From assembly GCA_003157315.1 (NCBI GenBank), contig PMJE01000185.1:1-10683 (forward strand): a stretch of DNA of 10,683 nt. The letters run 5' to 3'. Below, in pieces: positions 1 through 6,612 of this stretch (positions within the stretch are counted from its first letter, which is position 1; the number at the start of each line of letters is the position of its first letter). The notes beneath the pieces are model-generated. The model did not search any database. It saw only the letters and a list, made by a program, of their open reading frames with translations, and was not told where the DNA came from. The stretch is from Myxococcales bacterium (GTDB taxonomy: Bacteria; Myxococcota; Polyangia; Fen-1088). A program made the translations under genes and the position numbers.

Positions 1-1095
1 CAGGCATTCGACCCAGACCGGGATACGGTTGGGCTGGCGGGGCAGGGGAGATCCCACCGCGATCAAGAGAGCGTTGTCCTCCAGGATCGGCTTGGCCGGA
101 TCGCGCACCGAGAGCACCCGCGAGCCCATACCTTCGGGCAGTGCCTCAGGACGAAGCAACATGCACAGGGTGTAGCGGAAGCAGGCCGGGCGAATCGCCG
201 CCGCGGTTTCGCGCAAACGCCGGGGCGCCGCGTCCCCGCACAGGGCAAGCAGCGACGCCGCTGAGCCGGCCCAGATCAGCCGGCCGAGCCCGATGGTCTC
301 GCCACGCGGCCGCGCGCGCAGGCCCGAGACACTGCCTCGCTTCCAGACCAGTTCGTGCGGCACCAGTCGTTCGCGCACCTCGCCGGAAAAAGTTTCAATC
401 TTTTCCGAGAACAAAGCGCGCAAGTCCCCGCCGCTGCCCAGCCGGAAGACCCCACGCCGAGCCCCATCGAAGGCGCGGGCCTGGGTCATGGCGGTGACGT
501 CTCCGGGTGAGAACCCGCTCGACAGGACCGCCAAAGCGGCCAGTCCGGCGCGCATGGGATGATAGGGTGGCAGCGCGGCCAGCCAGTCGCCATCGAGTGG
601 CGGAAGCTGGCTCTGGATGCGGCCTACGTCGCGCCTCTCCCAGAAACCCTCGGGGGGCAGCGTGATGTCTGACCCCAGCAGAGGATCCAGCACCGCGCTG
701 CTATTGCGCAAGCGCGCCAGGGTCTCCTCCACGGCAGCGCACTCAGAGGGAAACTCGCGGCGCAGATCGGCGGAGATCGCTTCGGGATCGGCGCCAAAGG
801 CGATGCGGTGCTGCGGGAAGATCATCTGCAGCCCGGGCTGCAAGGCTGGTGCACGCCGGCGAACTACCTGCGCGTAGCCAAGCTCGCGCATCACCCGCGC
901 CACTGGCTCGGCGTCGGGCGGCGGCAAGAAACCCGGCTCGCGTGCCAGGGTATACGGGCCTGCCTGGAAGGTGGCGGGCTGGCGGTCGTGCCCACACAAC
1001 AGAATGCGCTGCCCGCGGCGGCTGAGCAAAGCCGCCGCGACCAGCCCAGCCAGGTCCGGGCCGCAGACGACGACTTCGAAGTAGTTGGTGTCCAC
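1..1095 (-). CDS. NAD(P)/FAD-binding Rossmann-fold protein, phytoene desaturase-like (partial, N-terminal 365 codons)
   Basis: An uninterrupted minus-strand frame runs from a GTG at 1095 to the left window edge, so the C-terminus is missing. The protein opens directly with a beta-alpha-beta dinucleotide-binding unit: VVVCGPDLAGLVAAALL (residues 8-24), then a second strand ending LLCGH. This layout is typical of the amine oxidase / phytoene desaturase superfamily, whose members oxidise or isomerise lipids, carotenoids or amines with FAD. Two key positions are altered: the middle glycine of GxGxxG is D14, and the acidic residue that normally ends strand 2 and binds the FAD ribose is G35. Cofactor binding is therefore uncertain. 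GTG 1095 was chosen because it sits seven codons before the first strand, as in relatives. In-frame ATGs at 1227 and 1266 would only add a low-complexity stretch. No strong ribosome-binding site precedes any of these starts. The substrate cannot be told. Confidence 0.7.
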   Translation of the reverse strand, partial: MDTNYFEVVVCGPDLAGLVAAALLSRRGQRILLCGHDRQPATFQAGPYTLAREPGFLPPPDAEPVARVMRELGYAQVVRRRAPALQPGLQMIFPQHRIAFGADPEAISADLRREFPSECAAVEETLARLRNSSAVLDPLLGSDITLPPEGFWERRDVGRIQSQLPPLDGDWLAALPPYHPMRAGLAALAVLSSGFSPGDVTAMTQARAFDGARRGVFRLGSGGDLRALFSEKIETFSGEVRERLVPHELVWKRGSVSGLRARPRGETIGLGRLIWAGSAASLLALCGDAAPRRLRETAAAIRPACFRYTLCMLLRPEALPEGMGSRVLSVRDPAKPILEDNALLIAVGSPLPRQPNRIPVWVECL

Positions 1096-1339
1096 GGAAG
1101 GGCAACAGTCTACAGCCCGCAGCTCGCAGTCAACAGGAACTTGGCCAGTCCTGCCGCAAGCCTCGCCGCCGTGGCTTGGCCGTGCTGACGACGGCTCACG
1201 ATCTTCTCCTTGTCCGACCCGCCCCATGCTGATGGTGTCCCGTTTCGCGGGCCCCGTCCCCGCCATCGCACCCTGCTCCGAATCCCAGGCAGTGCGCTGA
1301 TGGTTGACAGATGGCCCGCCGCGGTCGAAATTGGGAGTC

Positions 1340-2218
1340 GTGTTCGAAAAACCTCCCATCGTCTGGTATAGGCGAAACAAGAAAGACGAACCCGCGTCGG
1401 AGAAGCGCAGCATTCCGGCGGGCGTTTTCACCAAGTGTCCCATGTGCCGCGAGGCGCTGCTTACCGCGGATGTGCACAAGAACCTGGATGTGTGCACGGC
1501 CTGCGGGCACCACTTTGCCATGGCCACCCGCGACCGTATCGCCTCGATCATGGACCAGGGCGGCCTGATCGAGCACGACGCGCATGTGGAAAGCATCGAC
1601 CCGCTGGGCTTTCGCGACTCGAAGAAGTACAGCGATCGCCTGAAGTCCACGCGCAAGACATCCGGCGAGGTCGAGGCCCTGATTGCGGTTGCCGGTCGCA
1701 TCGAGAACATCGCGGTCGAGGCTGGCTTTTTCGTGTTCGAATTCATGGGCGGATCCATGGGGTCGGTGGTGGGCGAGAAGATCGCGCGCTTGTTCGAGCG
1801 CGCCTTGGAACGCCGCGTGCCTGCCTTGATCTTTGCCTCTTCGGGTGGGGCGCGCATGCAGGAAGGGATCCTCTCGCTCATGCAGATGGCCAAGACCAGC
1901 GCTGCCATCGCGCGCTTGCGCGAGGCGCACGTGCCGATGCTGTCTATACTGTTGCACCCCACCACCGGCGGCGTGGCGGCCAGTTTCTCCATGCTGGGTG
2001 ACTTGCACATCGCCGAGCCCAAGGCGCTGATTGGCTTTGCTGGCCCGCGCGTGATTCAGAACACCATCCACCAGAACCTGCCCCTCGGTTTCCAGCGCTC
2101 CGAGTTTCTGCTCACCCACGGATTCGTGGACATCATCGTGCCCCGCAAGGAGCTGAAAGCGACGATTGCCCTGTCCCTGCGTTGGCTGGGCACTCCCGCG
2201 GTGACCACGCGCAACTGA
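1340..2218 (+). CDS. accD: Acetyl-CoA carboxylase carboxyltransferase, beta subunit
   Basis: AccD is the zinc-ribbon subunit of the AccA2D2 carboxyltransferase, which moves the carboxyl group from carboxybiotin on AccB to acetyl-CoA, giving malonyl-CoA for fatty acid synthesis in the cytoplasm. The four-cysteine zinc ribbon is intact (CPMC and CTAC; C33, C36, C52, C55). It is followed by the crotonase-like core with FRDSKKY, MGGSMGSVVG (136-144), SGGARMQEG (from 168), MQMAKTSAA, TTGGV (208-212) and KALIGFAGPRVI, all strongly conserved in the family. At 292 residues it lacks the C-terminal tail of the E. coli protein. The start is uncertain. GTG 1340 gives the more usual distance to the zinc ribbon, with GGGAG just upstream but too close. 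In-frame TTG codons at 1331 and 1304 are alternatives, and a stop at 1298 closes the frame. folC follows on the same strand, a common gene order. Confidence 0.95.
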   Translation: MFEKPPIVWYRRNKKDEPASEKRSIPAGVFTKCPMCREALLTADVHKNLDVCTACGHHFAMATRDRIASIMDQGGLIEHDAHVESIDPLGFRDSKKYSDRLKSTRKTSGEVEALIAVAGRIENIAVEAGFFVFEFMGGSMGSVVGEKIARLFERALERRVPALIFASSGGARMQEGILSLMQMAKTSAAIARLREAHVPMLSILLHPTTGGVAASFSMLGDLHIAEPKALIGFAGPRVIQNTIHQNLPLGFQRSEFLLTHGFVDIIVPRKELKATIALSLRWLGTPAVTTRN

Positions 2219-2244
2219 CGGTGAAGATCGGGACAGTCGCTGGT

Positions 2245-2309
2245 GGTCGTAGACGTGGTCGTGGCCGTGGCCGATGGTGATGACTCCGGCCACCGCCACG
2301 CCTACGACC
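2245..2309 (+). repeat. Long imperfect inverted repeat (hairpin) between accD and folC
   Basis: The arms at 2245-2267 and 2287-2309 are 23 bases each and match at 20 of 23 positions when one is reverse-complemented. One of the three differences becomes a G-U pair in RNA, leaving an A-C and a C-C mismatch. The loop is 19 bases (2268-2286). No T-run follows, so it does not look like a standard intrinsic terminator. It ends 13 bases before the folC ribosome-binding site, so it could act as an attenuator, a processing or stabilising hairpin, or a copy of a dispersed palindromic repeat. Confidence 0.6.
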
Positions 2310-2334
2310 TCCGACGGCAATGCGGAGCCTCTCT

Positions 2335-3573
2335 ATGAACACGGCGTACGGAAAGCTGCTGGCTCGCCTGCAATCGGTGCGCACGCTGGGGGTTTCTTTT
2401 GGCCTGGACCGCGTGCGGCTGGCACTGGAGCGCCTGGGCAGGCCGGAGCGTGGTTTTCGAGCTGTGCAAATCGCGGGCACCAATGGCAAGGGCTCGACCG
2501 CGGCCTTTCTCGAGTCGATCTTGCGCGTCGCTGGCCTGCGTACCGGGCTGTTCACCTCGCCGCATCTTTGCCGCTTTTCCGAGCGTATCCGCATCGATGG
2601 CCGCGAGGTCGCAGGCGAACGTCTGGGACAGCTTGACCAGGCCGTGGCAGGAACCGGCGTACCGCTGACCTACTTCGAGATCTCGGCGGTGCTGGCCTTC
2701 CTGGCCTTTGCCGAGGCCAAGGTCGACCTGGCGGTGCTGGAGACCGGCCTCGGCGGTCGACTGGATGCGACCACCGCTTCGTACCCATTGGCTTGCGCCA
2801 TCACTAGCATCGCGCTTGACCACCAGGACCTGCTGGGCAACACCATGCACGAGATCGCACACGAAAAGGCATGTATCGCACGGCCCGGGGTGCCGCTTTT
2901 CCTCGGGCCGTTGCCAGTCGAGGCCATGGCTGAGGTGGAGCAGGTCGCGCGCGCGACAGGGGCGCCAGTACGCCGATTCGGCGTCGATTTCGCCGTGCCG
3001 GACTTCCCGCTGGCCCTGGCCGGGGCCCACCAAGCCTCGAACGCAGCCCTGGCCGTGGCCTTGGCCCGCGAGGTTGCGTCCAGCATGGGCCGCGTGTTGC
3101 ACCCTGAAACCATCAAGCGTGGCTTGGTCGGGACACGCTGGCCAGGACGGCTGGAGCGCGTGACTGCCGACGTTTTACTCGATTGCGCCCACAATACCGA
3201 GGGGGCAGAGGCACTGGCTGTTGCGATGCCAAGCGCGTCCCACCGCGTTTTGCTGGTATCAATCGTGCAGGGCAAGAATGCGGCAGCCATGCTGGCCGCG
3301 CTCTGTCCGCACTTCGACTACGTGGTAGCCACGCGTTCGCCGAGTGAGCGTTCACTTTCGCCCGAAACCCTGGCCGCTCTGGTTCCGCGCGACCGAGGAC
3401 GAAAGGTCGAGGCGGTGGCTGACCTTGGTTACGCACTCGCGCGCGCTCGCGAGCTGGTGGCACCAGATGGCCTAGTCGTGGTGGCAGGCTCGATTTTCCT
3501 GGTCGGCGCTGTGCGAGCCCGGCTACTCAATGAGCCGGTGGACGTGATCGCGGGCTCCGACCCGATGCCGTGA
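2335..3573 (+). CDS. folC: Bifunctional dihydrofolate synthase / folylpolyglutamate synthase
   Basis: FolC is a cytoplasmic Mur-ligase-family enzyme. It uses ATP to add glutamate to dihydropteroate, giving dihydrofolate, and then to extend the polyglutamate tail of folates. The N-terminal ATPase domain has the P-loop GTNGKGS (48-54), the omega-loop TSPHL (74-78), ETGLGGRLDATT (136-147), the LDH metal-site motif (161-163) and the lysine that is carbamylated in the family (K178, in HEKACI). The C-terminal domain has TRWPGRLE and LLDCAHN (281-287). Two normally glycine positions are cysteine here (C180 and C284). The length, 412 residues, is normal. ATG 2335 was preferred over the in-frame ATG 2320 because CGGAG at 2323-2327 lies seven bases upstream of it. 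The gene follows accD after 116 bases that contain a long hairpin. Whether it has both activities cannot be decided from sequence alone. Confidence 0.94.
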   Translation: MNTAYGKLLARLQSVRTLGVSFGLDRVRLALERLGRPERGFRAVQIAGTNGKGSTAAFLESILRVAGLRTGLFTSPHLCRFSERIRIDGREVAGERLGQLDQAVAGTGVPLTYFEISAVLAFLAFAEAKVDLAVLETGLGGRLDATTASYPLACAITSIALDHQDLLGNTMHEIAHEKACIARPGVPLFLGPLPVEAMAEVEQVARATGAPVRRFGVDFAVPDFPLALAGAHQASNAALAVALAREVASSMGRVLHPETIKRGLVGTRWPGRLERVTADVLLDCAHNTEGAEALAVAMPSASHRVLLVSIVQGKNAAAMLAALCPHFDYVVATRSPSERSLSPETLAALVPRDRGRKVEAVADLGYALARARELVAPDGLVVVAGSIFLVGAVRARLLNEPVDVIAGSDPMP

Positions 3574-3630
3574 AGCCCGAAGGCAGTGCCGCACTGGTAA
3601 CGAAGCACGATCGCGCGTAGGATTCCGGCC

Positions 3631-4344
3631 ATGAAGACCCGATCAACGACAGCGTTCCTTTTCGTTTTGCTGTGCTTCGCGGGGTGCAAGAAGGGCGAAG
3701 CTCCCAAGCCGGCAGCCGTGCCGCCTTCGCCCGCATCGTCGGCACGGCGACCACCAGATTTTGTGGCGAAGCTTGAGGCGGCCCAGGCGGACGTGGATGC
3801 GGCAAGAGCGCTGCTGACCGAAGACAAGCTCTCGCGCTTCGCCACCTACCAGAAGGAGATGTTATCGGTCACCGGCGACGCCATGGGCGTCGGCATGCAG
3901 GCCTATGCGAAGGCGGGAACCGACCAGAAGAAGTTCCAGGGTGCCATGGCGGCTGACGACCGCAGTTCCAAGATCGAAGCCGCGACCAAGGCCGCGCTTG
4001 CCAAGAGCGGCCTGACCCAGGAGGAGATGATGAAACTCACCCGCGTGGCTACCTCCTACTACGCGCACGCCTACGCTATGCAGGACGCTGTTAGCAAGGT
4101 CGATGAATTGCGCAAGAAGATCGAAGAGGCCAAGGCCAAGGGCAAGCAGCCGAGCCCGGTCGACACGGCCATGGAGAAAGCATACTCCGGACAGGCAGCC
4201 AGGCTCGAGAAGGTTCGCGAGGATTTCGCAGGGCGATACGGGCAGCCGGCGCTTGCCGTGATACGCAAGCACGAACCGGAATTCTTCGCCATCAACAAGC
4301 AGATGATGGACTCGGCCTTGGGGGCCATGAAGAAGAAGCCGTAG
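3631..4344 (+). CDS. Hypothetical lipoprotein with alpha-helical, charged body
   Basis: I do not recognise this family. The 237-residue product starts with a lipoprotein signal peptide: a basic N-terminus (MKTR), a hydrophobic core (AFLFVLLCF) and a lipobox-like FAGC with C19 as the predicted lipidated residue. A proline/alanine-rich linker (about 22-42) follows. The rest is rich in Ala, Lys, Glu and Met, is probably mostly helical, and has a likely coiled coil around residues 150-172 (VDELRKKIEEAKAKGK). There are no cysteines after the lipobox and no visible catalytic motif. AGGA at 3619-3622 lies eight bases before the ATG and supports the start. It begins 57 bases after folC and could be co-transcribed with it. 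A cell-envelope structural or chaperone-like role is possible, but nothing shows it. Confidence 0.85.
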   Translation: MKTRSTTAFLFVLLCFAGCKKGEAPKPAAVPPSPASSARRPPDFVAKLEAAQADVDAARALLTEDKLSRFATYQKEMLSVTGDAMGVGMQAYAKAGTDQKKFQGAMAADDRSSKIEAATKAALAKSGLTQEEMMKLTRVATSYYAHAYAMQDAVSKVDELRKKIEEAKAKGKQPSPVDTAMEKAYSGQAARLEKVREDFAGRYGQPALAVIRKHEPEFFAINKQMMDSALGAMKKKP

Positions 4345-4396
4345 CGGATCGTGTGCGTGATGGCGGCAGTGGGCGGTTCGATCTATCCTGGGAACA

Positions 4397-4705
4397 ATGA
4401 TGGGCATCGACGAGATCCGAGCCTGCGTGGCGCCGCTGTTTGTGGCCAAGGGGGCAACGCGCGCTGTGCTTTTCGGCTCAGTGGCGCGCGGCACGGACGA
4501 CGGCCGCTCCGACATTGATCTGCTCGTCGTGGACAATGACGACCTCCGGTACTTCGCCCGGCTCGACAAGTACTACGACGAACTGGTGGACCTGCTTCAC
4601 AGGCCGGTGGATCTTTTTGTCTACCGTGAGGCTGAGATCGAAGCCCTGCGCGACCGGCCCTTTGTCCGCCGCGTGCTCGCCGAGGGAAAGGTGATCTTTG
4701 AGTAA
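4397..4705 (+). CDS. MNT-family minimal nucleotidyltransferase (putative antitoxin partner of the downstream HEPN protein)
   Basis: This 102-residue protein is a minimal pol-beta-type nucleotidyltransferase. The signature GSX10DXD is complete: G27-S28, then ten residues, then D39-I-D41. The third acidic residue is D72 in RPVDLFVY. Such proteins transfer nucleotides, and characterised relatives (MntA) silence a HEPN toxin by AMPylating it. The gene overlaps the HEPN gene by eight bases, the usual two-gene arrangement. Two adjacent ATGs (4397 and 4400) are possible starts. GGGAA at 4390-4394 is better spaced for the second, so the first residue may be absent. It follows the lipoprotein gene by 52 bases on the same strand. 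Catalytic competence is suggested by the intact motif. The antitoxin role is inferred from the pairing. Confidence 0.88.
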   Translation: MMGIDEIRACVAPLFVAKGATRAVLFGSVARGTDDGRSDIDLLVVDNDDLRYFARLDKYYDELVDLLHRPVDLFVYREAEIEALRDRPFVRRVLAEGKVIFE

Positions 4706-5105
4706 GGAGAAGCACGCGGATGAAGCGCTCCGCTGGCTTGCCCAGGCGCGCGCCGATCTGCGCGCCGCCGAGGGTTCCATGCGCGCGGCCAGCCACGAGT
4801 GGGCTTGTTTTCAGGCGCAGCAGGCAGCCGAGAAGGCGCTCAAGGCTCTCTGGCTTGGCAACGGCTTCGAGCCCTGGGGCCACTCCGTGCTGCGGCTCAT
4901 CGACGACTACCCTGACGAATCCGTGCGCCTCGGCCCCCTGGCGGCGCTGCGTTCGGCGGCAAAGGCTCTCGACAAGCTGTACATCCCGACCCGCTACCCG
5001 AACGGTCTGCCTGACCTGTCGCCATTCGAGGTGTACACCGACCTCGAGGCCCACGCCGCTATCGCCGCGGCCCGCAGCGTGCTGGCGGCCTGCGAGTCAC
5101 TTTGA
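4698..5105 (+). CDS. HEPN domain protein (putative toxin or nucleotide-binding partner of MNT)
   Basis: This 135-residue, all-helical protein matches the HEPN family (PF05168-like). It shows the typical CFQAQQAAEKALKAL segment (37-51), GHSVLRL (61-67) and the YIPTRYP motif (95-101). HEPN proteins paired with MNT genes are often RNases or their relatives. The canonical RNase motif, R with four to six residues then H, is not present here. The nearest match is R29-AAS-H33, which is too short. It belongs instead to the subgroup with a TRYP motif, whose activity is less clear. The start is a TTG at 4698 inside the end of the upstream gene. GAAAGG at 4686-4691 lies six bases before it, and no in-frame ATG occurs before the first helix. 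Translation is probably coupled to the MNT gene. The stop lies 30 bases from the stop of the convergent flavodiiron gene. Confidence 0.86.
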   Translation: MSKEKHADEALRWLAQARADLRAAEGSMRAASHEWACFQAQQAAEKALKALWLGNGFEPWGHSVLRLIDDYPDESVRLGPLAALRSAAKALDKLYIPTRYPNGLPDLSPFEVYTDLEAHAAIAAARSVLAACESL

Positions 5106-5135
5106 AGCGTCGTTCGGCTCCGAGGTGTTGCCACA

Positions 5136-6311
5136 TCACAGCCCCGCGTGTTTTGCCTGAATCGTCGCTGCTAACTTGTCGATGGCTTGCAGGTCCTGTT
5201 CCGTGGGCAATCCCTTGATCTCCACCGGGTCGAGGAACTCGACCTTTAGGTTGCCCAGCAGGCCTTTGAGCGTCTCCACCGTTTTGCCACCCCAACCCCA
5301 CGAGCCGATGACAGTTGCGAAGCGCGCCTTGGGCCGCAGCATGTTGGCCACATAGGCCGCGGACGCGGCGGCCGGGTGCGGCCCGGCCAGCACGGTGGAC
5401 GTGCCGATCACGACAGTGGCCGCGTCGACCAGGGCCATGGCCATGTGGCCAAGGTCCATGGTGGGCAGGTTGATGCGCGTGACGCCCACTCCTCGGTCGA
5501 TCAAGCCATTCACCAGCCGGTCGACCATGATCTTGGTGCTACCGTGCATGGAGACATAGGCCACCAGGGCGTGATTCTTGGGCGGCTCCGCGATCCAGTC
5601 CTTGTGCGCGTCCAGGATGAACTGTGGCCGGCGATACACCGGGCCGTGGCTGGGCGCGATCATATCAACGCCCAAGGATTCGATCTTCTGGAGGTAGCCG
5701 GCCAGGCGCGCGCGAAACGGCATCATGATCTCGGCGTAGTAGCGCTTGGCGGCCGGGTACGCTTGCGCCTCGTCGTCGGCGAAAAGGTCGCTCCCGGCGC
5801 GGTGGGCGCCGAGAAAGTCGCAAGTGAACAGAATCTTGTCCTCGCGCAGATGGGTGAACATGGTTTCCGGCCAGTGCACCCAGGGCGCGAAGATGAACTG
5901 CAGCGTGCGTCCGCCCAAATCCAACGTGTCGCCATCGCTGATCAGGGTGACGGCCTCAGCCGGCAGGTGCACGTGCAACTTGAGCAGATCGGCGCACTTC
6001 TGGTTGGTGACCACTTTGGCCTCGGGAAAGCGCGCCAACACCGCTGGCAGGCTGCCGGAATGGTCTTGCTCGGCGTGCTGCGCGACCACGTAGTCGAGCT
6101 TGCTCACGCCCGCGGCGGCCAGATTCGCCAGCAGCTCGTCACAGAACGCGCGATCCACAGTGTCGAGCAGAGCCACCTTGTCGTGGCCTTTGACCACATA
6201 GGCGTTGTAACTGGTGCCGTCAGGCAGGGGAATGAGATCATCGAAGAGCGGCCTGTCCCAGTCGAGGACGCCCACCGCATGAATGCCCGGCTTCAAGCTT
6301 CGCGCTGCCAT
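5136..6311 (-). CDS. Flavodiiron protein (rubredoxin:oxygen/NO oxidoreductase family)
   Basis: A cytoplasmic flavodiiron protein reduces O2 to water, or NO to N2O, using electrons from rubredoxin or F420H2, and protects anaerobic metabolism. The N-terminal metallo-beta-lactamase-like domain has all the diiron ligands: H79-x-E81-x-D83-H84, H146, D165 and H222. The C-terminal flavodoxin domain (from about residue 248) has the FMN phosphate loop SMHGSTKIM (254-262) and the later IGSWGWGGK segment. At 391 residues it has the basic two-domain architecture, with no fused rubredoxin or flavin reductase domain. ATG 6311 was chosen because AGGAG (6324-6320) lies eight bases upstream. A longer frame up to 6383 would overlap the rubredoxin gene and adds nothing family-like. 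It is 20 bases downstream of the rubredoxin gene, its likely electron donor, in one operon. Sequence does not settle whether O2 or NO is the main substrate. Confidence 0.95.
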   Translation of the reverse strand: MAARSLKPGIHAVGVLDWDRPLFDDLIPLPDGTSYNAYVVKGHDKVALLDTVDRAFCDELLANLAAAGVSKLDYVVAQHAEQDHSGSLPAVLARFPEAKVVTNQKCADLLKLHVHLPAEAVTLISDGDTLDLGGRTLQFIFAPWVHWPETMFTHLREDKILFTCDFLGAHRAGSDLFADDEAQAYPAAKRYYAEIMMPFRARLAGYLQKIESLGVDMIAPSHGPVYRRPQFILDAHKDWIAEPPKNHALVAYVSMHGSTKIMVDRLVNGLIDRGVGVTRINLPTMDLGHMAMALVDAATVVIGTSTVLAGPHPAAASAAYVANMLRPKARFATVIGSWGWGGKTVETLKGLLGNLKVEFLDPVEIKGLPTEQDLQAIDKLAATIQAKHAGL

Positions 6312-6331
6312 AATAGTTGCTCCTGTTCGCG

Positions 6332-6505
6332 CTAGGCGGGACAAAACTCGTCCTTGCCCAAGCCGCAAGTTGGACAGACCCAATCCTCGGGCAGATCTTC
6401 GAATGGCGTCCCAGGCTTGATGCCGCTGTCCGGATCACCGACGGCTGGATCGTACTCGTAGCCGCAGGCGTTGCATACGTACTTGCGCGTCTTGTTGTCA
6501 GTCAT
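6332..6505 (-). CDS. Rubredoxin
   Basis: This is a 57-residue one-iron electron carrier. The Fe(Cys)4 site is formed by the two CxxCG knuckles, C11-NA-C14-G-Y and C44-PT-C47-G, with the conserved [12 protein letters not shown] loop, P-G-T-x-F, DW before the second knuckle, and the GKDEF end. An extra cysteine (C55) lies near the C-terminus. ATG 6505 was chosen: the only longer in-frame start nearby is a TTG three codons upstream, and relatives start just before the first strand. The ribosome-binding site is weak (GGCGG). It is the first gene of a two-gene operon with the flavodiiron protein and probably donates electrons to it in the cytoplasm. Confidence 0.96.
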   Translation of the reverse strand: MTDNKTRKYVCNACGYEYDPAVGDPDSGIKPGTPFEDLPEDWVCPTCGLGKDEFCPA

Positions 6506-6539
6506 GGCCGCCAAGGACTAGCGTTTCTTGCATCAGGTT

Positions 6540-6557
6540 TCAACGTCTTCGCGTTGA
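6540..6557. promoter_or_regulatory. Inverted repeat in the divergent rubredoxin / MEMO-AMMECR1 promoter region (candidate operator)
   Basis: Arms TCAACG (6540-6545) and CGTTGA (6552-6557) are perfect inverted repeats around a six-base spacer. They lie between, and partly overlap, the two outward-facing -35-like boxes: TTGAAA on the minus strand (6543-6538) and TTGACA on the plus strand (6554-6559). The place suits a regulator controlling both operons. Six-base arms can occur by chance, so this is tentative. Confidence 0.3.
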
Positions 6558-6590
6558 CAGATTGACAGAGTGGCAGGGCAGGGCAAGGAT
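6554..6590 (+). promoter_or_regulatory. Candidate sigma-70-type promoter for the AmmeMemoRadiSam block
   Basis: Two perfect TTGACA hexamers lie in tandem (6554-6559 and 6562-6567), as a direct repeat of TTGACAGA. The second is 17 bases from AAGGAT (6585-6590), a weak -10 box. Transcription would start near 6597, leaving a short leader with the GAGG ribosome-binding site at 6601-6604 and the ATG at 6613. On the minus strand, TTGAAA (6543-6538) is 17 bases from TAGTCC (6520-6515), a much weaker candidate for the rubredoxin operon. Confidence 0.4.
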
Positions 6591-6612
6591 TGCCGTTCGT
6601 GAGGACCTTGCG

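Noticed and set aside
1196..2320. A 374-codon minus-strand open frame opposite accD
   Set aside because: It is antisense to the fully conserved AccD, is rich in His/Arg/Gln low-complexity runs typical of high-GC shadow frames, and resembles no family.
3584..3596. Short inverted repeat CAGTG-CCG-CACTG after folC as a terminator
   Set aside because: The stem has only five pairs, the loop is three bases and no T-run follows.
4397..5105. MNT-HEPN pair as evidence of a mobile or defence island
   Set aside because: The flanking genes are housekeeping or metabolic, base composition is unchanged, and no integrase, repeat or attachment site is seen.
5106..5135. Possible bidirectional terminator between the convergent HEPN and flavodiiron genes
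   Set aside because: Only 30 bases separate the stops, and no stable hairpin or T-run is visible on either strand.
5376..6335. A 319-codon plus-strand frame opposite the flavodiiron gene
   Set aside because: It mirrors the codon bias of the flavodiiron protein, which has every metal ligand in place.
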